63,416 nucleotides of DNA from an uncultured Gemmiger sp. (GTDB lineage Bacteria; Bacillota; Clostridia; Oscillospirales; Ruminococcaceae): assembly GCA_944388125.1 (NCBI GenBank), contig CALXHO010000008.1:1-63416 (forward strand). The letters are read 5' to 3'. Made by a program: the position numbers and the translations under genes. Below the pieces are notes generated by a model. It was not told the DNA's origin and did not search any database. It worked only from the letters and a program-made list of their open reading frames with translations. Position 1 is the stretch's first letter. Each line of letters starts with the position of its first letter. Shown here in pieces: positions 25,668 through 37,768 of the stretch.

Positions 25668-25706
25668 GGGAACTGTGCGGGATATGGTCCTGTGCTTTTT
25701 CGGAGG

Positions 25707-25991
25707 TCAGTAGCCGTAGCTGTCCCGGACGCGGAAGCTGCGCTCCTCGGGGTCGAGGGGGCGCTCCCGGCAGGTGAAGTTCTCGATCATGATCCACCGG
25801 CTGGTGGTGCGCAGGTCGTTGACCAGGCGTTCCAGATCGTCAGCCTCCCCCTGGGCTTCCAGCAGGACGCTGCCGTCGGGTTCGTTCTCCACCCAGCCGG
25901 TCAGCCCCAGCCGGGAGGCGGTGTAGTAGGCCCGGTAGCGGAACCCTACCCCCTGCACCCGCCCGAAAAAGCGGTACTGACGGCGCTCCAT
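25707..25991 (-). CDS. acyP: acylphosphatase
   Basis: The 94-residue enzyme hydrolyses the carboxyl-phosphate bond of acyl phosphates. The phosphate loop RVQGVGFR (11-18, with catalytic Arg18) and catalytic Asn36 in GWVENEPDGSV are intact. Its ATG overlaps the stop codon of the copper ATPase gene (TGATG), so they are co-translated. Acylphosphatases can act on the aspartyl-phosphate intermediate of P-type ATPases in vitro, so the pairing could be functional, but this is inference. Confidence 0.93.
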   Translation of the reverse strand: MERRQYRFFGRVQGVGFRYRAYYTASRLGLTGWVENEPDGSVLLEAQGEADDLERLVNDLRTTSRWIMIENFTCRERPLDPEERSFRVRDSYGY

Positions 25992-26200
25992 CAGTCGATG
26001 GAGGTGACCGTGTAGTCCTTGTCCTCCACGGCCTGTTTCAGGGCGGCGGGGTCAACGGCATCGGCGCACAGCACCTGGGCAATGCCCTCCTCGTGGCTGA
26101 CCTTCTCCACGCTGACGCCGGGGATTGCCTCCAGCGCCTTCTTGACGGTGGCTTCGCAGTGGGCGCACATCATGCCGGTGATATGAATGGTCTTTTTCAT
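25991..26200 (-). CDS. possible internal start producing a free CopZ-like copper chaperone
   Basis: Within copA, AAAAGGAGGA (26217-26208, minus strand) stands 8 nt before an ATG at 26200. Translation from there would give a 69-residue HMA protein ([15 protein letters not shown]) of the size and sequence of the copper chaperone CopZ, which hands Cu(I) to CopA. The same codons read KEELSMKK in the long protein. Either the site is a relic of gene fusion, or both products are made from one message. Sequence alone cannot decide; it shares the copA frame. Confidence 0.45.
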   Translation of the reverse strand: MKKTIHITGMMCAHCEATVKKALEAIPGVSVEKVSHEEGIAQVLCADAVDPAALKQAVEDKDYTVTSID

Positions 26201-28609
26201 GGAAAGTTCCTCCTTTTGGGAATCAACAGATGTCTGGGATGTGACAGCCTCCGCCGGAGCAGTCTGCACAGGGCAGGCCCCGGTGGGGCAGGCGGCGGGT
26301 TCAGGGCGCTGGGGCAGGGGAGCCCGGCGGCGGGGGGCGTGGTCATGGGCGGCGTCCCGGGGCCTGACGGTATTCAGGCGCAGGGCGTTGGTCACCACGC
26401 AGACGCTGGACAGGCTCATGGCCGCCGAGGCGATCATGGGGTTGAGCAGGATGTTGAAAGCCGGGTAGAGGGCGCCCGCCGCCAGCGGGATGCAGACGGC
26501 GTTGTAGAAGAAGGCCCAGAACAGGTTTTCGTGGATGTTCGTCACCACACGGCGGGACAGGCGGACGGCGGCGGCCACATCGGCCAGGTCGCTGCGCACC
26601 AGCACCACGTCGGCGGCGTCCAAAGCCACGTCGGCACCGGCGCCGATGGCAATGCCGGTGTCCGCCCGGGTCAGGGCAGGGGCGTCGTTGATGCCGTCGC
26701 CCACCATGGCCACGCGGGCGTTTTTCTGCAGGCGGCGGACCTCCGCCTCCTTGCCCGCGGGCAGGACGCCGGCCACCACCTTGTCGGGGGCCAGGCCCAC
26801 CTGGGCGGCAATGTGGGCGGCGGCCCCGGCGTTGTCGCCGGTGAGCAGCACCACATCCATGCCCAGAGCGTGCATCTGGGCGATGGCGTCCCGGCTGGTG
26901 GACTTGACCACGTCCGCCACCCCGATGACGCCGGCGGCATGGCCGTCCAGCGAGAAGTAGAGGGGCGTGGCGCCCTGGGCGGAGAGCTTCGCCCCCGCCT
27001 GGGCCAGGTCGTCGGGCAGGTCGCACTGGGTGCGGATGAAGTCCTCGTTGCCGCCGGCCATGACCTTGCCGGCCACCTTGCCCAGCAGTCCCTTGCCGGG
27101 CACTGCCTCAAAGTCGGCGGCGGGGCGGTACTTGACCCCATCGGCGTCGGCCTTTTTCAGGATGGCCCGGGCCAGGGGATGCTCACTGCGGGATTCCAGC
27201 CCGGCGGCCAGCCCCAGCAGGAACTTGGCAGGCACCTTGCGGGTGCCCACGATCTCCACCACGTTGGGTTCACCGGTGGTGATGGTGCCGGTCTTGTCCA
27301 GCACCACCGTGTCGGTGTAGCCGGTGGTCTCCAGGCTGGCGGCGGTCTTGAAGAGGATGCCGTTCTTGGCGCCCACGCCGCTGCCCACCATGATGGCCAC
27401 GGGGGTGGCCAGACCCAGGGCGCAGGGGCAGCTGATGACCAGCACCGAGATGGCCCGGGCCAGGGCGAAGGGGAAGGTCTGCCCGGCAATCATCCAGATG
27501 ACAAAGGTCACCAGGGCGATGCAGATGACGGTGGGCACAAAAATGCCGGAGACTTTGTCCGCCGTCTTGGCCAGGGGGGCCTTGGTGGCGGCAGCGTCCC
27601 GCACCAGGCGGATGACCTGGGACAGGGTGGTGTCCTGGCCCACCCGGGTGGCCTTGCAGGCCAGGGCGCCGTTCTGGTTGATGGTGGCGGCGCTGACCGG
27701 GTCGCCGGGGTGCTTGTCCACCGGCAGGCTCTCCCCGGTGAGGGCGGCCTCGTTGATGCTGGAGATGCCCTCCAGCACCACGCCGTCCACCGGGATGCTC
27801 TCCCCGGGGCGGACGAGGAAGATGTCGTCGGGTTTGACCTCCGTCACCGGCACGGTGACCGGCTTGCCCTCCCGGACGATGCGGGCGGTCTGGGGGGCCA
27901 GGCGCATCAGGCTCTTGAGGGCGTCGGTGGTGCGGCCCTTGGAGTAGGCTTCCAGCATCTTGCCCACCGTGATGAGGGTGAGGATCATGGCCGCCGACTC
28001 AAAGTAGAGGTCGTGGCGGTATTCCATGACCTGGTCGGCGTTGCCGGAGGCCAGGCCGGTGGAGATCATGACGAGGGCGAAAACGCCGTAGGCCAGAGCG
28101 GCCCCGGCGCCCAGAGCCACCAGGGCGTCCATGCCGGGGGCCAGGTTTTTCAGCCCCTTGAAGCCGCTGATGAAGAAGGCACGGTTGATCCAGCAGACGG
28201 GCAGGGTCAGTGCCAGCTGGACGAGGGCAAACCACAGGGCGCCGAAGCCGTCCCCTTCCAGGAAGGGGGGCAAAGGCAGGCCGATCATGTGGCCCATGCT
28301 GATGTACATGAGGGGCACGAGGAAGCACAGGCTGGTGATGAGGCGGCGGCGCAGGCGGGGCGTCTCGGTATCTTCCAGGGCGGCTTCCTCGGCCGCGGCG
28401 TCGTCGGAGGCGGGCTTTGCCCCGTACCCGGCATCCTCCACCGCCTTGCAGATGGCGGCTTCATCGGCAGGGGCGGTGTACTCCACCTGCATGCTGTTGG
28501 TCAGCAGGCTCACCGCCACCGCGCTGACACCGGGGACTGCGGCCACGGCCTTTTCCACATGGGCGCTGCAGGCCGCGCAGCTCATGCCGGTGATCTCAAA
28601 TCGCTGCAT
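25991..28609 (-). CDS. copA: copper-translocating P-type ATPase with a CopZ-like domain fused at the C-terminus
   Basis: The 872-residue pump exports Cu(I). Order: N-terminal metal-binding domain with GMSCAAC (8-14), eight-helix P1B core, CPC in [13 protein letters not shown], phosphorylation site DKTGT, the [10 protein letters not shown] nucleotide-domain His-Pro, and [10 protein letters not shown]. After the last helices come a linker with a CPTGACP cluster and then a second metal-binding domain with GMMCAHC in the last 69 residues. That domain starts with Met behind a complete in-frame ribosome site, as if a former copZ gene had been joined to copA. Relatives normally carry such domains only at the N-terminus. 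acyP overlaps the 3' end. No CsoR or CopY gene is seen. Confidence 0.94.
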   Translation of the reverse strand: MQRFEITGMSCAACSAHVEKAVAAVPGVSAVAVSLLTNSMQVEYTAPADEAAICKAVEDAGYGAKPASDDAAAEEAALEDTETPRLRRRLITSLCFLVPLMYISMGHMIGLPLPPFLEGDGFGALWFALVQLALTLPVCWINRAFFISGFKGLKNLAPGMDALVALGAGAALAYGVFALVMISTGLASGNADQVMEYRHDLYFESAAMILTLITVGKMLEAYSKGRTTDALKSLMRLAPQTARIVREGKPVTVPVTEVKPDDIFLVRPGESIPVDGVVLEGISSINEAALTGESLPVDKHPGDPVSAATINQNGALACKATRVGQDTTLSQVIRLVRDAAATKAPLAKTADKVSGIFVPTVICIALVTFVIWMIAGQTFPFALARAISVLVISCPCALGLATPVAIMVGSGVGAKNGILFKTAASLETTGYTDTVVLDKTGTITTGEPNVVEIVGTRKVPAKFLLGLAAGLESRSEHPLARAILKKADADGVKYRPAADFEAVPGKGLLGKVAGKVMAGGNEDFIRTQCDLPDDLAQAGAKLSAQGATPLYFSLDGHAAGVIGVADVVKSTSRDAIAQMHALGMDVVLLTGDNAGAAAHIAAQVGLAPDKVVAGVLPAGKEAEVRRLQKNARVAMVGDGINDAPALTRADTGIAIGAGADVALDAADVVLVRSDLADVAAAVRLSRRVVTNIHENLFWAFFYNAVCIPLAAGALYPAFNILLNPMIASAAMSLSSVCVVTNALRLNTVRPRDAAHDHAPRRRAPLPQRPEPAACPTGACPVQTAPAEAVTSQTSVDSQKEELSMKKTIHITGMMCAHCEATVKKALEAIPGVSVEKVSHEEGIAQVLCADAVDPAALKQAVEDKDYTVTSID

Positions 28610-28702
28610 TCGGAACTACCTCCTTTATCTTTCGCGGATGGCAGGGGAAAGATCCCCCTGCCGCCGGGGATGGTACAATCGCTATGGTTCGATCTCTTCT
28701 GA

Positions 28703-29647
28703 TTAAAACAGCCCTTCCGGCAGAAGAATGTCGGTTTTGGGCACTTTGTCCCAGCAAAAGCCGTCGATGAGCTCGGCGGGGGTGCGGGGAGCCGGGGTGT
28801 CGGTCAGGCCGCAGGCATAGGCCAGACGGCCCACCACCTCCTCCGGGGTATAGCGGCTGCGCAGATGCTCCAGGCTCTGGTCCCCGTCCCGCTTGGACAG
28901 CCGCCGGCCGTCAGGGGCAAGCAGCAGGGGCAGGTGATAAAATTCCGGGGCTTTTAATCCCAAAATCTCGTACAGCCACAGCTGCCGGGGCGTGCTGGAC
29001 AAGAGGTCGGCGCCCCGCACCACCTCGGTCACCCCCATGAGGGCGTCATCCACCACCACGGCCAGCTGGTAGGCAAAGCCGCCGTCCGCCCGCCGCACGA
29101 TGAAGTCCCCGCAGTCGGCGGCCAGATTTTCGGCGTAGGGCCCCAGATGGCCGTCGGTGAAGGAAATGACCCGGTCAGGGACGGTCACCCGCCAGGCGGG
29201 GGGACGGATGGCGCTTTTTGCGGCCACCTCCTCCGCCGTCAGGCTGCGGCAAGTGCCGGGATAGACCACCTGCCCGTCGCTGCGGTGGGGGGCGCTGGCC
29301 GCGTGGAGTTGGCTGCGGGTGCAGAAGCAGGGATAGGTCAGCCCCAGGGCTTCCAGCTTGTCATAATAGAACTGGTAGAGGGCGGACCGCTCGCTCTGGT
29401 AGTAGGGGGCGTGGGGGCCGCCCTGGCTGCCGCCCTCGTCGGCGGAAAGCCCCAGCCAGGCCAGGTCCTCCTCCAACAGGTCGGCAAAGCTGCGGGGACA
29501 GCGCATGGCGTCCAGGTCCTCCACCCGCAGCACCACGCTGCCGCCCTTGCTTTTGGCGGACAGCCAGGCCAGCAGACAGCAGCACAGGTTGCCCAGATGC
29601 ATCCGCCCGCTGGGGCTGGGGGCATACCGCCCCACCACCGCACTCAT
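28703..29647 (-). CDS. gluQ: glutamyl-Q tRNA(Asp) synthetase
   Basis: This 314-residue paralogue of the GluRS catalytic core attaches glutamate to the queuosine of tRNA(Asp). It has the HIGH-like RMHLGN after YAPSPSG, the zinc-site residues in PCFCTRSQLH and YPGTC, and KMSKS-like RLSKRDG. The anticodon-binding domain of true GluRS is absent, as expected for GluQ-RS. The ATG at 29647 overlaps the end of the aminopeptidase gene. Its presence implies queuosine-modified tRNA, although no queuosine genes are nearby. Confidence 0.92.
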   Translation of the reverse strand: MSAVVGRYAPSPSGRMHLGNLCCCLLAWLSAKSKGGSVVLRVEDLDAMRCPRSFADLLEEDLAWLGLSADEGGSQGGPHAPYYQSERSALYQFYYDKLEALGLTYPCFCTRSQLHAASAPHRSDGQVVYPGTCRSLTAEEVAAKSAIRPPAWRVTVPDRVISFTDGHLGPYAENLAADCGDFIVRRADGGFAYQLAVVVDDALMGVTEVVRGADLLSSTPRQLWLYEILGLKAPEFYHLPLLLAPDGRRLSKRDGDQSLEHLRSRYTPEEVVGRLAYACGLTDTPAPRTPAELIDGFCWDKVPKTDILLPEGLF

Positions 29648-30975
29648 TCGGTGCGGGCCGTCTGCTCCAGGGTGCAGCGGCCGTCGCCCAACACCCGGAT
29701 GTGGGCCCGGTAGAAGGCCGCCACCGCCCTGCGCATGGCGTCGGCGTCGGCGCAGGCTGCCGTCTCCACCGCCGAGTGCATGGCCAGCTGGGGCAGGCCG
29801 ATGTCCACCGTGGGCACCGGCACCGTGTTGGCCTGCAGGTTGCCCAGGGTGCTGCCGCCGGGCACGTCGGCCCGGTTGGCAAAGCGCTGGACAGGCACCT
29901 CCGCCATGCGGCAGATCTCCCCGAACACCGCCCCGGAGTAGGCGGTGGTGGAATATTTCTGGGTGGCGTTGTACTTGACCACTACGCCGCCGCCCAGGCG
30001 CACCGGGCTGGCGGGGTCGGATTTCTCGGGAAAGTTGGGATGGGTGGCGTGGGCGTTGTCCGCCGACAGGCAGAAGCTGTTGGCCAGCGCCCGGGCCATG
30101 CCCTGGCCGCTGTGGGGGATGGCGTCCAGGATGCGGTCGAACAGATCCCGCACAAAGGTGCTCTGGGCGCCCTGGCGGGTGGAGCTGCCCACCTCCTCGT
30201 TGTCCAGCATGGCCCACACGGGGGCGCAGGCACTGTCACAGCCGGCGTCGGCATCCAGAAAGCCCATCAGGGTGGACGCCGCGCAGCCCAGGTCGTCGAT
30301 GCGGGGGGAGAGATAGTATTCCCCGTCAGGCCCCGTGCGCACCGGCTCCTGCAGGGTGGTGAGCAGCAGCTCGCTCTCCACCATGTCCGATTCGGAAAGA
30401 TTCAGGGCCTCGGCCACCAGGGCCTGGATGGACTTGCAGCCCTCGGGGCCGTAGAGGGGCTGCATATCCACCTGGGCGTTGTAGGTATGGCCGGAGTTGC
30501 AGCTGCGGTCAAAGTGGATGCACAGGGAGGGGATCACCGCCACGGGACGGTGGATGTCCACCAGCCGGGTGTCCAGGCCGTCCCCGGTGCGCACCAGCAC
30601 CCGGCCCGCCACGCCCAGAGGCCGGTCCAGCCAGGTGGGCATGATCATGCCGCCGTAGCCCTCCACCGGCAGGCGCTCGCACCCGGCCACGGTGGACTTG
30701 GCGGGTTTCAGCCGCCAGCCCGGGTTGTCCGAGTGGGAGATGGACATCCGCCATCCGCCGATGCCGTGTTCCGGCACCCGCCACGCCGCGATGGAGGACC
30801 CGTTGCGGGTGACATAATACCGGCCGCCGGGGGCCAGGTTCCAGTAATCGGATTCTTCCAGCCGGGTATAGCCGGCCTCCTCCAGCCAGCGGGCGGCCTC
30901 GGCCACCGCGTGCCAGGGGGTCACGCCTGCCCGCAGAAAGGCGAACAGGCGGTCAAGAGTCTGTGTATCCTGCAT
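29644..30975 (-). CDS. apeB: M18 family metallo-aminopeptidase
   Basis: The 443-residue enzyme removes N-terminal residues, with preference for acidic or hydrophobic ones in the family. Metal and catalytic motifs are present: SHSDNPGWRLKP near residue 79, LDNEEVGSSTRQGAQS, and a conserved C-terminal His-rich part (AMHSAVETAACADADAM). Length matches bacterial M18. Its stop overlaps the gluQ start (ATGA), so the two form an operon from the promoter at 31076-31104. Confidence 0.92.
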   Translation of the reverse strand: MQDTQTLDRLFAFLRAGVTPWHAVAEAARWLEEAGYTRLEESDYWNLAPGGRYYVTRNGSSIAAWRVPEHGIGGWRMSISHSDNPGWRLKPAKSTVAGCERLPVEGYGGMIMPTWLDRPLGVAGRVLVRTGDGLDTRLVDIHRPVAVIPSLCIHFDRSCNSGHTYNAQVDMQPLYGPEGCKSIQALVAEALNLSESDMVESELLLTTLQEPVRTGPDGEYYLSPRIDDLGCAASTLMGFLDADAGCDSACAPVWAMLDNEEVGSSTRQGAQSTFVRDLFDRILDAIPHSGQGMARALANSFCLSADNAHATHPNFPEKSDPASPVRLGGGVVVKYNATQKYSTTAYSGAVFGEICRMAEVPVQRFANRADVPGGSTLGNLQANTVPVPTVDIGLPQLAMHSAVETAACADADAMRRAVAAFYRAHIRVLGDGRCTLEQTARTE

Positions 30976-31075
30976 AGTGAAGCAAAACCTTCCTTCTCAA
31001 AGCTGACCGGGCCGGGGAAAGGGCGGGCACCGGCCCGGCGTCCCCGGGACTTCCGGGAAATTTCTGATATTCTCT

Positions 31076-31104
31076 ATTGTACCCGAATCCGCGGGCGGGG
31101 GCAA
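31076..31104 (-). promoter_or_regulatory. promoter of apeB-gluQ
   Basis: On the minus strand, TTGCCC (31099-31104), 17 nt, TACAAT (31076-31081). The remaining gap up to 31276 shows no gene or other clear signal. Confidence 0.65.
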
Positions 31105-31276
31105 CCGTGCCCCGGCGGGGCAAAACCGGCGCCGCCAAAGGCAAAAGGACGCTGCCACGGCAAAAGCCGTGTCCCGGCGGTCCCGGAGCGCCCGGGAAAA
31201 ATTTGAGACGGATTTTTTGGCAAAGCTGCCCGGGAGGGCTTGCATCCCGGATGTGAATCCACTATATTGGATGCGG

Positions 31277-31311
31277 GTCATTTTGACAAGTACGCACTTT
31301 TTGGATACCGC
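31277..31311 (+). promoter_or_regulatory. candidate promoter and operator of the HxlR gene
   Basis: A perfect TTGACA (31283-31288) overlaps the small palindrome GTCATTTTGAC (31277-31287). The -10 is weak (TACCGC, or GATACC by shifted spacing), which suits an activator- or repressor-controlled promoter. The coding start lies 49 bases downstream of the element start at 31288. Confidence 0.4.
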
Positions 31312-31336
31312 CCCTTCGGCGGGAAAGGAGAACCCT

Positions 31337-31732
31337 ATGAGACCGAATCCCGACTGTGACTGCCGCTATGCCGACGTGGGCTGCGACAAGATGGAATGGG
31401 TGATGGACAAGATCAGCGGCAAGTGGAAGATGCGCATCCTGTTCATGGTGGGCGCCCACGGCACCTTGCGCTACGGGGAGCTGCGGCGGCTGCTGGGGGA
31501 CATCACCCACAAGATGCTCAGCGCCCAGCTCAAGGAACTGGCCGCCGACGGGCTGATCGCCCGGCATGACTATGCCGAGGTGCCGCCCCGGGTGGATTAC
31601 TCCCTCACCGAGCACGGACAGGCGCTGATGCCGGTGTTCGACGCCATCCAGAACTATATCCGCCGCTACGGCTGCACCTGCCCGGACCCCTGTAACGACT
31701 GCAAGGGGTGCGGGGATGATACCGAATTGTAA
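31337..31732 (+). CDS. HxlR-family transcriptional regulator
   Basis: The 131-residue winged-helix protein shows the HxlR signature: MDKISGKWKMRILFMVG, LRYGELRRLLGDITHKMLSAQLKELAADGLI and EVPPRVDYSLTEHG. HxlR proteins commonly respond to electrophiles or redox change through Cys residues; here two Cys clusters flank the HTH (CDCRYADVGC at the N-terminus, CTCPDPCNDCKGCG at the C-terminus), which may bind metal or sense redox. AAAGGAG stands 7 nt before the ATG. A lipoprotein gene follows in the same direction after about 100 bp. Confidence 0.92.
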   Translation: MRPNPDCDCRYADVGCDKMEWVMDKISGKWKMRILFMVGAHGTLRYGELRRLLGDITHKMLSAQLKELAADGLIARHDYAEVPPRVDYSLTEHGQALMPVFDAIQNYIRRYGCTCPDPCNDCKGCGDDTEL

Positions 31733-31833
31733 CCGGCCTTCCGTGTATGGCAGAGCCCCCGGCGGGTGAATACTATGAGAGAAAGCACAACCGCGCAAAA
31801 TTCCGGCGCGGCATACAGAAAGGAAGAACCGAT

Positions 31834-32403
31834 ATGCGTATGGTAAAACTGACGGCACTGGCCGGGGCGGCAGCCCTTTGCCTGAGCCTGCTGACGGCCT
31901 GCAATGAGGATGCATCCTCCATGATGCCCTCCCCCAGCCCCATGCCCCCGGCCACCACCGAGGACGCCGCCACCCCCGAGACCCCGGCCACCCCGGCGGC
32001 CACCCCGGAGACCGACATGGGCTACACGGCGTCGGGGCTGACCCGGGTGCTGGACGGCTTTGTAGCCTATGAGTCGGGCACGGCGGGGGGCAGCCTGAAA
32101 GCGGCCATGGCGGCGGCGGATGTGGTGCGCTACACCGCCCAGTACGGCAAGGGCCACGCGGAGGAGATCCGCACCGACGCCGAGGCCTGGAAAAACGGCC
32201 TGGACGCCGACAAGAAAGCCCTGCTGGATGAAAACTGGCCGGACATCTGCTACACGGCCAAGAGCATCACCGCCGACCCCGAAAAGACTAAGGATATGCT
32301 GGCGGACGCGGGGGTGAACGCGGACTTTGCAGGGGTGGACCTGGAGACGGCCTCCGCCTGCGTGGACACCCTCAACGAGGTGTTCGGCAGCGTGCAGCAA
32401 TAA
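31834..32403 (+). CDS. putative lipoprotein of unknown function
   Basis: The 189-residue precursor begins MRMVKLTALAGAAALCLSLL and has the lipobox LTAC, so it should be lipid-anchored outside the membrane. A low-complexity Pro/Thr/Ala segment (about 25-60) links to a helical domain of about 125 residues with no recognised enzyme motif. AAAGGAAG lies 8 nt before the ATG at 31834. It is co-directional with the HxlR gene and ends at a strong terminator, so the two may form one operon. Confidence 0.8.
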   Translation: MRMVKLTALAGAAALCLSLLTACNEDASSMMPSPSPMPPATTEDAATPETPATPAATPETDMGYTASGLTRVLDGFVAYESGTAGGSLKAAMAAADVVRYTAQYGKGHAEEIRTDAEAWKNGLDADKKALLDENWPDICYTAKSITADPEKTKDMLADAGVNADFAGVDLETASACVDTLNEVFGSVQQ

Positions 32404-32428
32404 GGGCATCCGGCGGCAAAAGGCAAAA

Positions 32429-32464
32429 CAAAGCGGGGCTCCCCACCGGGGAGCCCCGCTTTTC
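32429..32464 (+). terminator. strong terminator after the lipoprotein gene
   Basis: AAAGCGGGGCTCCCC and GGGGAGCCCCGCTTTT form a near-perfect hairpin with a short ACC-type loop and T run. It may also act on the convergent PTS gene. Confidence 0.85.
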
Positions 32465-32495
32465 TGTGTAAGCGCGAGATGCGGAAATGGTACGA

Positions 32496-35377
<2,882 letters not shown>

Positions 35378-35593
35378 TCACTTTCGGAAGTTGGTCATAT
35401 TATCCAAAATTACGTATGACGTTCATTATTTATAGCATAAAATACAAAAAGCAAAAAGAAAAGGTTTTTGTAAAAAACAGAAACTCCTATTTCAGAAAAC
35501 CGCATTCCCGCCCCTTTGTCTGAAACATAACAGTCAGCCGGACAAAAAAGAAGCTCCGTATTTGTGAGGATTGCACAAAGGCCGGGACCGGGT

Positions 35594-35623
35594 TTGACGG
35601 CCCGGCTGGGGTGGGGATATAAT
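35594..35623 (+). promoter_or_regulatory. promoter of the first rpiR-type gene
   Basis: TTGACG (35594-35599), 18 nt, TATAAT (35618-35623). The rest of the 348-bp divergent gap (35369-35593) is AT-rich, with a plausible minus-strand -10 around 35430-35440 for the GH1-PTS operon, but no clean -35. Confidence 0.65.
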
Positions 35624-35716
35624 AGGACACAGCAGCCGTCCCCGGGGGCAACCGCCGGAAAAAGGACGGCAAAACCCGATTTTTCACAATTTTCACAGGG
35701 AAGGAAACGACAGACC

Positions 35717-36574
35717 ATGGACCTGAACTGCCGCATGCAGCGCCATACCGGCCTGACCCAGACCGAGCGGCATCTGCGGGATTACATCCTGCAAAATCCC
35801 GAGCGGATGGCGCGGATGAATGTGCGGGAACTGGCGCAGGCCAGCTTTACCAGCCCTTCGGCGGTGATCCGCTTCTGCCAGAAATTCGGCTACAAGGGGC
35901 TCAAGGACTTCAAGGCGGACCTGCTCTGCGGGTCGGAGGAGCAGGGCGCGGGGGAACTGCCGGACAGCAACTATCCCTTTGGGGCGGACACCCCCTTTGC
36001 CGCCGTCACCGACGCGGTGCTGCGCCTGGAACAGGAAAGCCTGCGCCGGCTGCGCACCTCCCTGGACAGCGGGGAGGTGGAGCGGGCGGTGAACATGCTG
36101 CTGCGGGCGGACTGCGTGGACCTGTGCGCCATCGGCACCAGCGGCCATATGAGCGAGGATTTTGCCTTCCGCATGATGAAGTTCGGACGCCGGGTGAACA
36201 TCGTCTCCGCCCGCATGGAGCTGAGCTACGCCTCCCAGCAGATGGACAGCCGCCACTGCCTGCTCATCGTCTCCTACTCCGGCTCCAACGAGCAGGTGCG
36301 CCTTTCCCTGCGCACCGCCCGGGAACAGGGGGTGCCGGTGATCGCGGTGACCGCCCGGCCCGACAGTTTCGCGGGCATGCAGGCCGACTGCGTGCTGGCC
36401 CTGCCGCCCCTGGAATCCAACGACGACAAGATCTCCACCTTTGCCTCCGCCGTGGCGGAAAAGGCGGTGCTGGATGTGTTGTTCGCCCACATTTTCCAGC
36501 AGAACTACGACGAGAATGTGGCCTTTGTCCGCAACGACGCCCAGCGCCTGGAAAAGGTGCGGGTCCAGCCGTGA
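35717..36574 (+). CDS. RpiR/MurR-family transcriptional regulator
   Basis: The 285-residue protein has an N-terminal RpiR HTH (residues 1-77, with ELAQASFTSPSAVIRFCQKFGYKGLKDFKADL) and a C-terminal SIS sugar-phosphate-binding domain (DLCAIGTSGHMSEDFAFRMM and LLIVSYSGSNEQVRLSLRTA). It stands divergent to the GH1-PTS operon and should control it in response to a phosphorylated sugar. AGGGAAGGAAAC precedes the ATG at 35717. It ends at a hairpin terminator. Confidence 0.93.
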   Translation: MDLNCRMQRHTGLTQTERHLRDYILQNPERMARMNVRELAQASFTSPSAVIRFCQKFGYKGLKDFKADLLCGSEEQGAGELPDSNYPFGADTPFAAVTDAVLRLEQESLRRLRTSLDSGEVERAVNMLLRADCVDLCAIGTSGHMSEDFAFRMMKFGRRVNIVSARMELSYASQQMDSRHCLLIVSYSGSNEQVRLSLRTAREQGVPVIAVTARPDSFAGMQADCVLALPPLESNDDKISTFASAVAEKAVLDVLFAHIFQQNYDENVAFVRNDAQRLEKVRVQP

Positions 36575-36618
36575 AAAAGTTGTAAAAAAAGAAACGTCGG
36601 GAACCCACCCGTCATGCG

Positions 36619-36650
36619 CCGCACCGGAGATAACCGGTGCGGTAATTTTT
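36619..36650 (+). terminator. terminator of the first rpiR-type gene
   Basis: CCGCACCGG and CCGGTGCGG pair with a 6-nt loop, followed by TAATTTTT. Confidence 0.8.
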
Positions 36651-36850
36651 ATTACCTGTAAAATTCTTCCTGCCTCCTTGTGCTTTTGTGCGCTGCATGA
36701 TAGCATAGAACAACCAGGCCAATGATCAAGCCGGATGCCTGAAAATGACAATACATCGTAAAAGAAATGAGACTCTTTTGCAAAAGCATGGCAGATCCTT
36801 CCCCCCGGCAGAAGACTTGAAATATGGATATTTGTTGAGGAGGAATAGGA

Positions 36851-37605
36851 ATGAAATCTCGGATCCGTCAGCTGGTGAGCATGGTCTGCTAGCTGGCGCT
36901 GTGTGCAGCCCTGGTGCCCGCCGCCGTTTTGCGGAGGCCCCGGAGGACGCCCCGGCCGTGACCCCGGCGGTGGCACAGATCGGCGACACCACCTACCCGG
37001 GCCTGCAGCGGGCGGTGAACGCAGCGCAGGCAGGCGCCACCATCACCCTGCTGAGCGACATCCATGAAACCGTCTTTATTCCCAAGGATGCGCGGATCAC
37101 GCTGGACCTGAACGGCAAGACGGTCTCCACCGAGGAAGCCCCGGTCCTGGTGGTGGAAGGGGGCAGCCTGACCGTCCGCGACAGCAGCGCCGAAAACTTC
37201 CACCCCAACAAGAATGCCGACGGCACCTACTCGGTCCACACCCATCAGTTCGGACCCTGGGTCACCACCGTGGAGCCCGGACCGTCCACGCAGGGCAAAC
37301 AGGTGCAGACCTGCAGCGTCTGCGGCTATGAGATGGCAAAGACCCTGCCGCCCACCGGCAACAGCGGGCAGCCCCAAAAGGACCCGGCCAAGCCCACTCC
37401 TGCCCCGGCCAAACCCACTCAGCCTGCTCCGGCTGCCACCCCGGCGCCCGCCGCTACCCCCAGCGCGCTCGCCGCAGCCGGCAAGGCGGCAGTCACCGTG
37501 CCCCAGACCAGCGACGATATGCCTCTGGGCCTGCTGGGCGGCATCGCCGCGGCTGCTGCTGCCGCCGTGGCTTTGCTGATCCTGCGCAAGCGCCGCGGCG
37601 TCTGA
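36851..37605 (+). pseudogene. broken sortase-anchored surface protein gene
   Basis: An AGGAGG site and ATG at 36851 start a signal peptide (MKSRIRQLVSMVC) that hits an in-frame TAG at codon 14. The hydrophobic core continues after it (LALCAALVPAAV), then the frame is lost at a TTTT tract near 36929; one extra T would restore AAVFAEAPEDAP and a normal cleavage site. The rest, read from another frame, is open: a beta-helix-like domain (GDTTYPGLQRAVNAAQAGA, LDLNGKTV), a Cys-containing HTHQFGPW segment, a Pro/Ala linker, a VPQTSDD sorting signal, a membrane helix and RKRRGV. Two independent lesions argue for a pseudogene; sequence error remains possible. Confidence 0.8.
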
Positions 37606-37660
37606 CCGGCAGGACTTCCACAAAACAAGAAACCCTTTGCCGCGGGATGCTGCGGCAGGC

Positions 37661-37695
37661 CAAGGGGCCGCCCTCCGGGGCGGCCCCTTGTTTTG
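37661..37695 (+). terminator. terminator after the surface-protein pseudogene
   Basis: CAAGGGGCCGCC and GGCGGCCCCTTG form a strong stem with a short loop, followed by TTTT. Confidence 0.8.
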
Positions 37696-37706
37696 GGGCG
37701 GGGCGC

Positions 37707-37736
37707 TTGCGCCGCCCCGCCCGCCCCGCTTATAAT
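37707..37736 (+). promoter_or_regulatory. promoter of the HAD-like gene
   Basis: TTGCGC (37707-37712), 18 nt, TATAAT (37731-37736); the coding start lies 33 bases later. Confidence 0.6.
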
Positions 37737-37768
37737 AGGAATCACAAAGGAACAAGGAGGGGGCAGCT

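Noticed and set aside
29647-30217. N-terminal extension of the glutamyl-Q synthetase to 504 residues
   Set aside because: The extra 190 residues are an out-of-frame reading of the aminopeptidase gene; the ATG at 29647 begins the family's normal N-terminus.
36730-36850. Cyclic-di-GMP riboswitch before the surface-protein pseudogene, because of a GCAAAAGC-like word
   Set aside because: The paired P2/P3 elements and tetraloop-receptor pattern of the class are not present.
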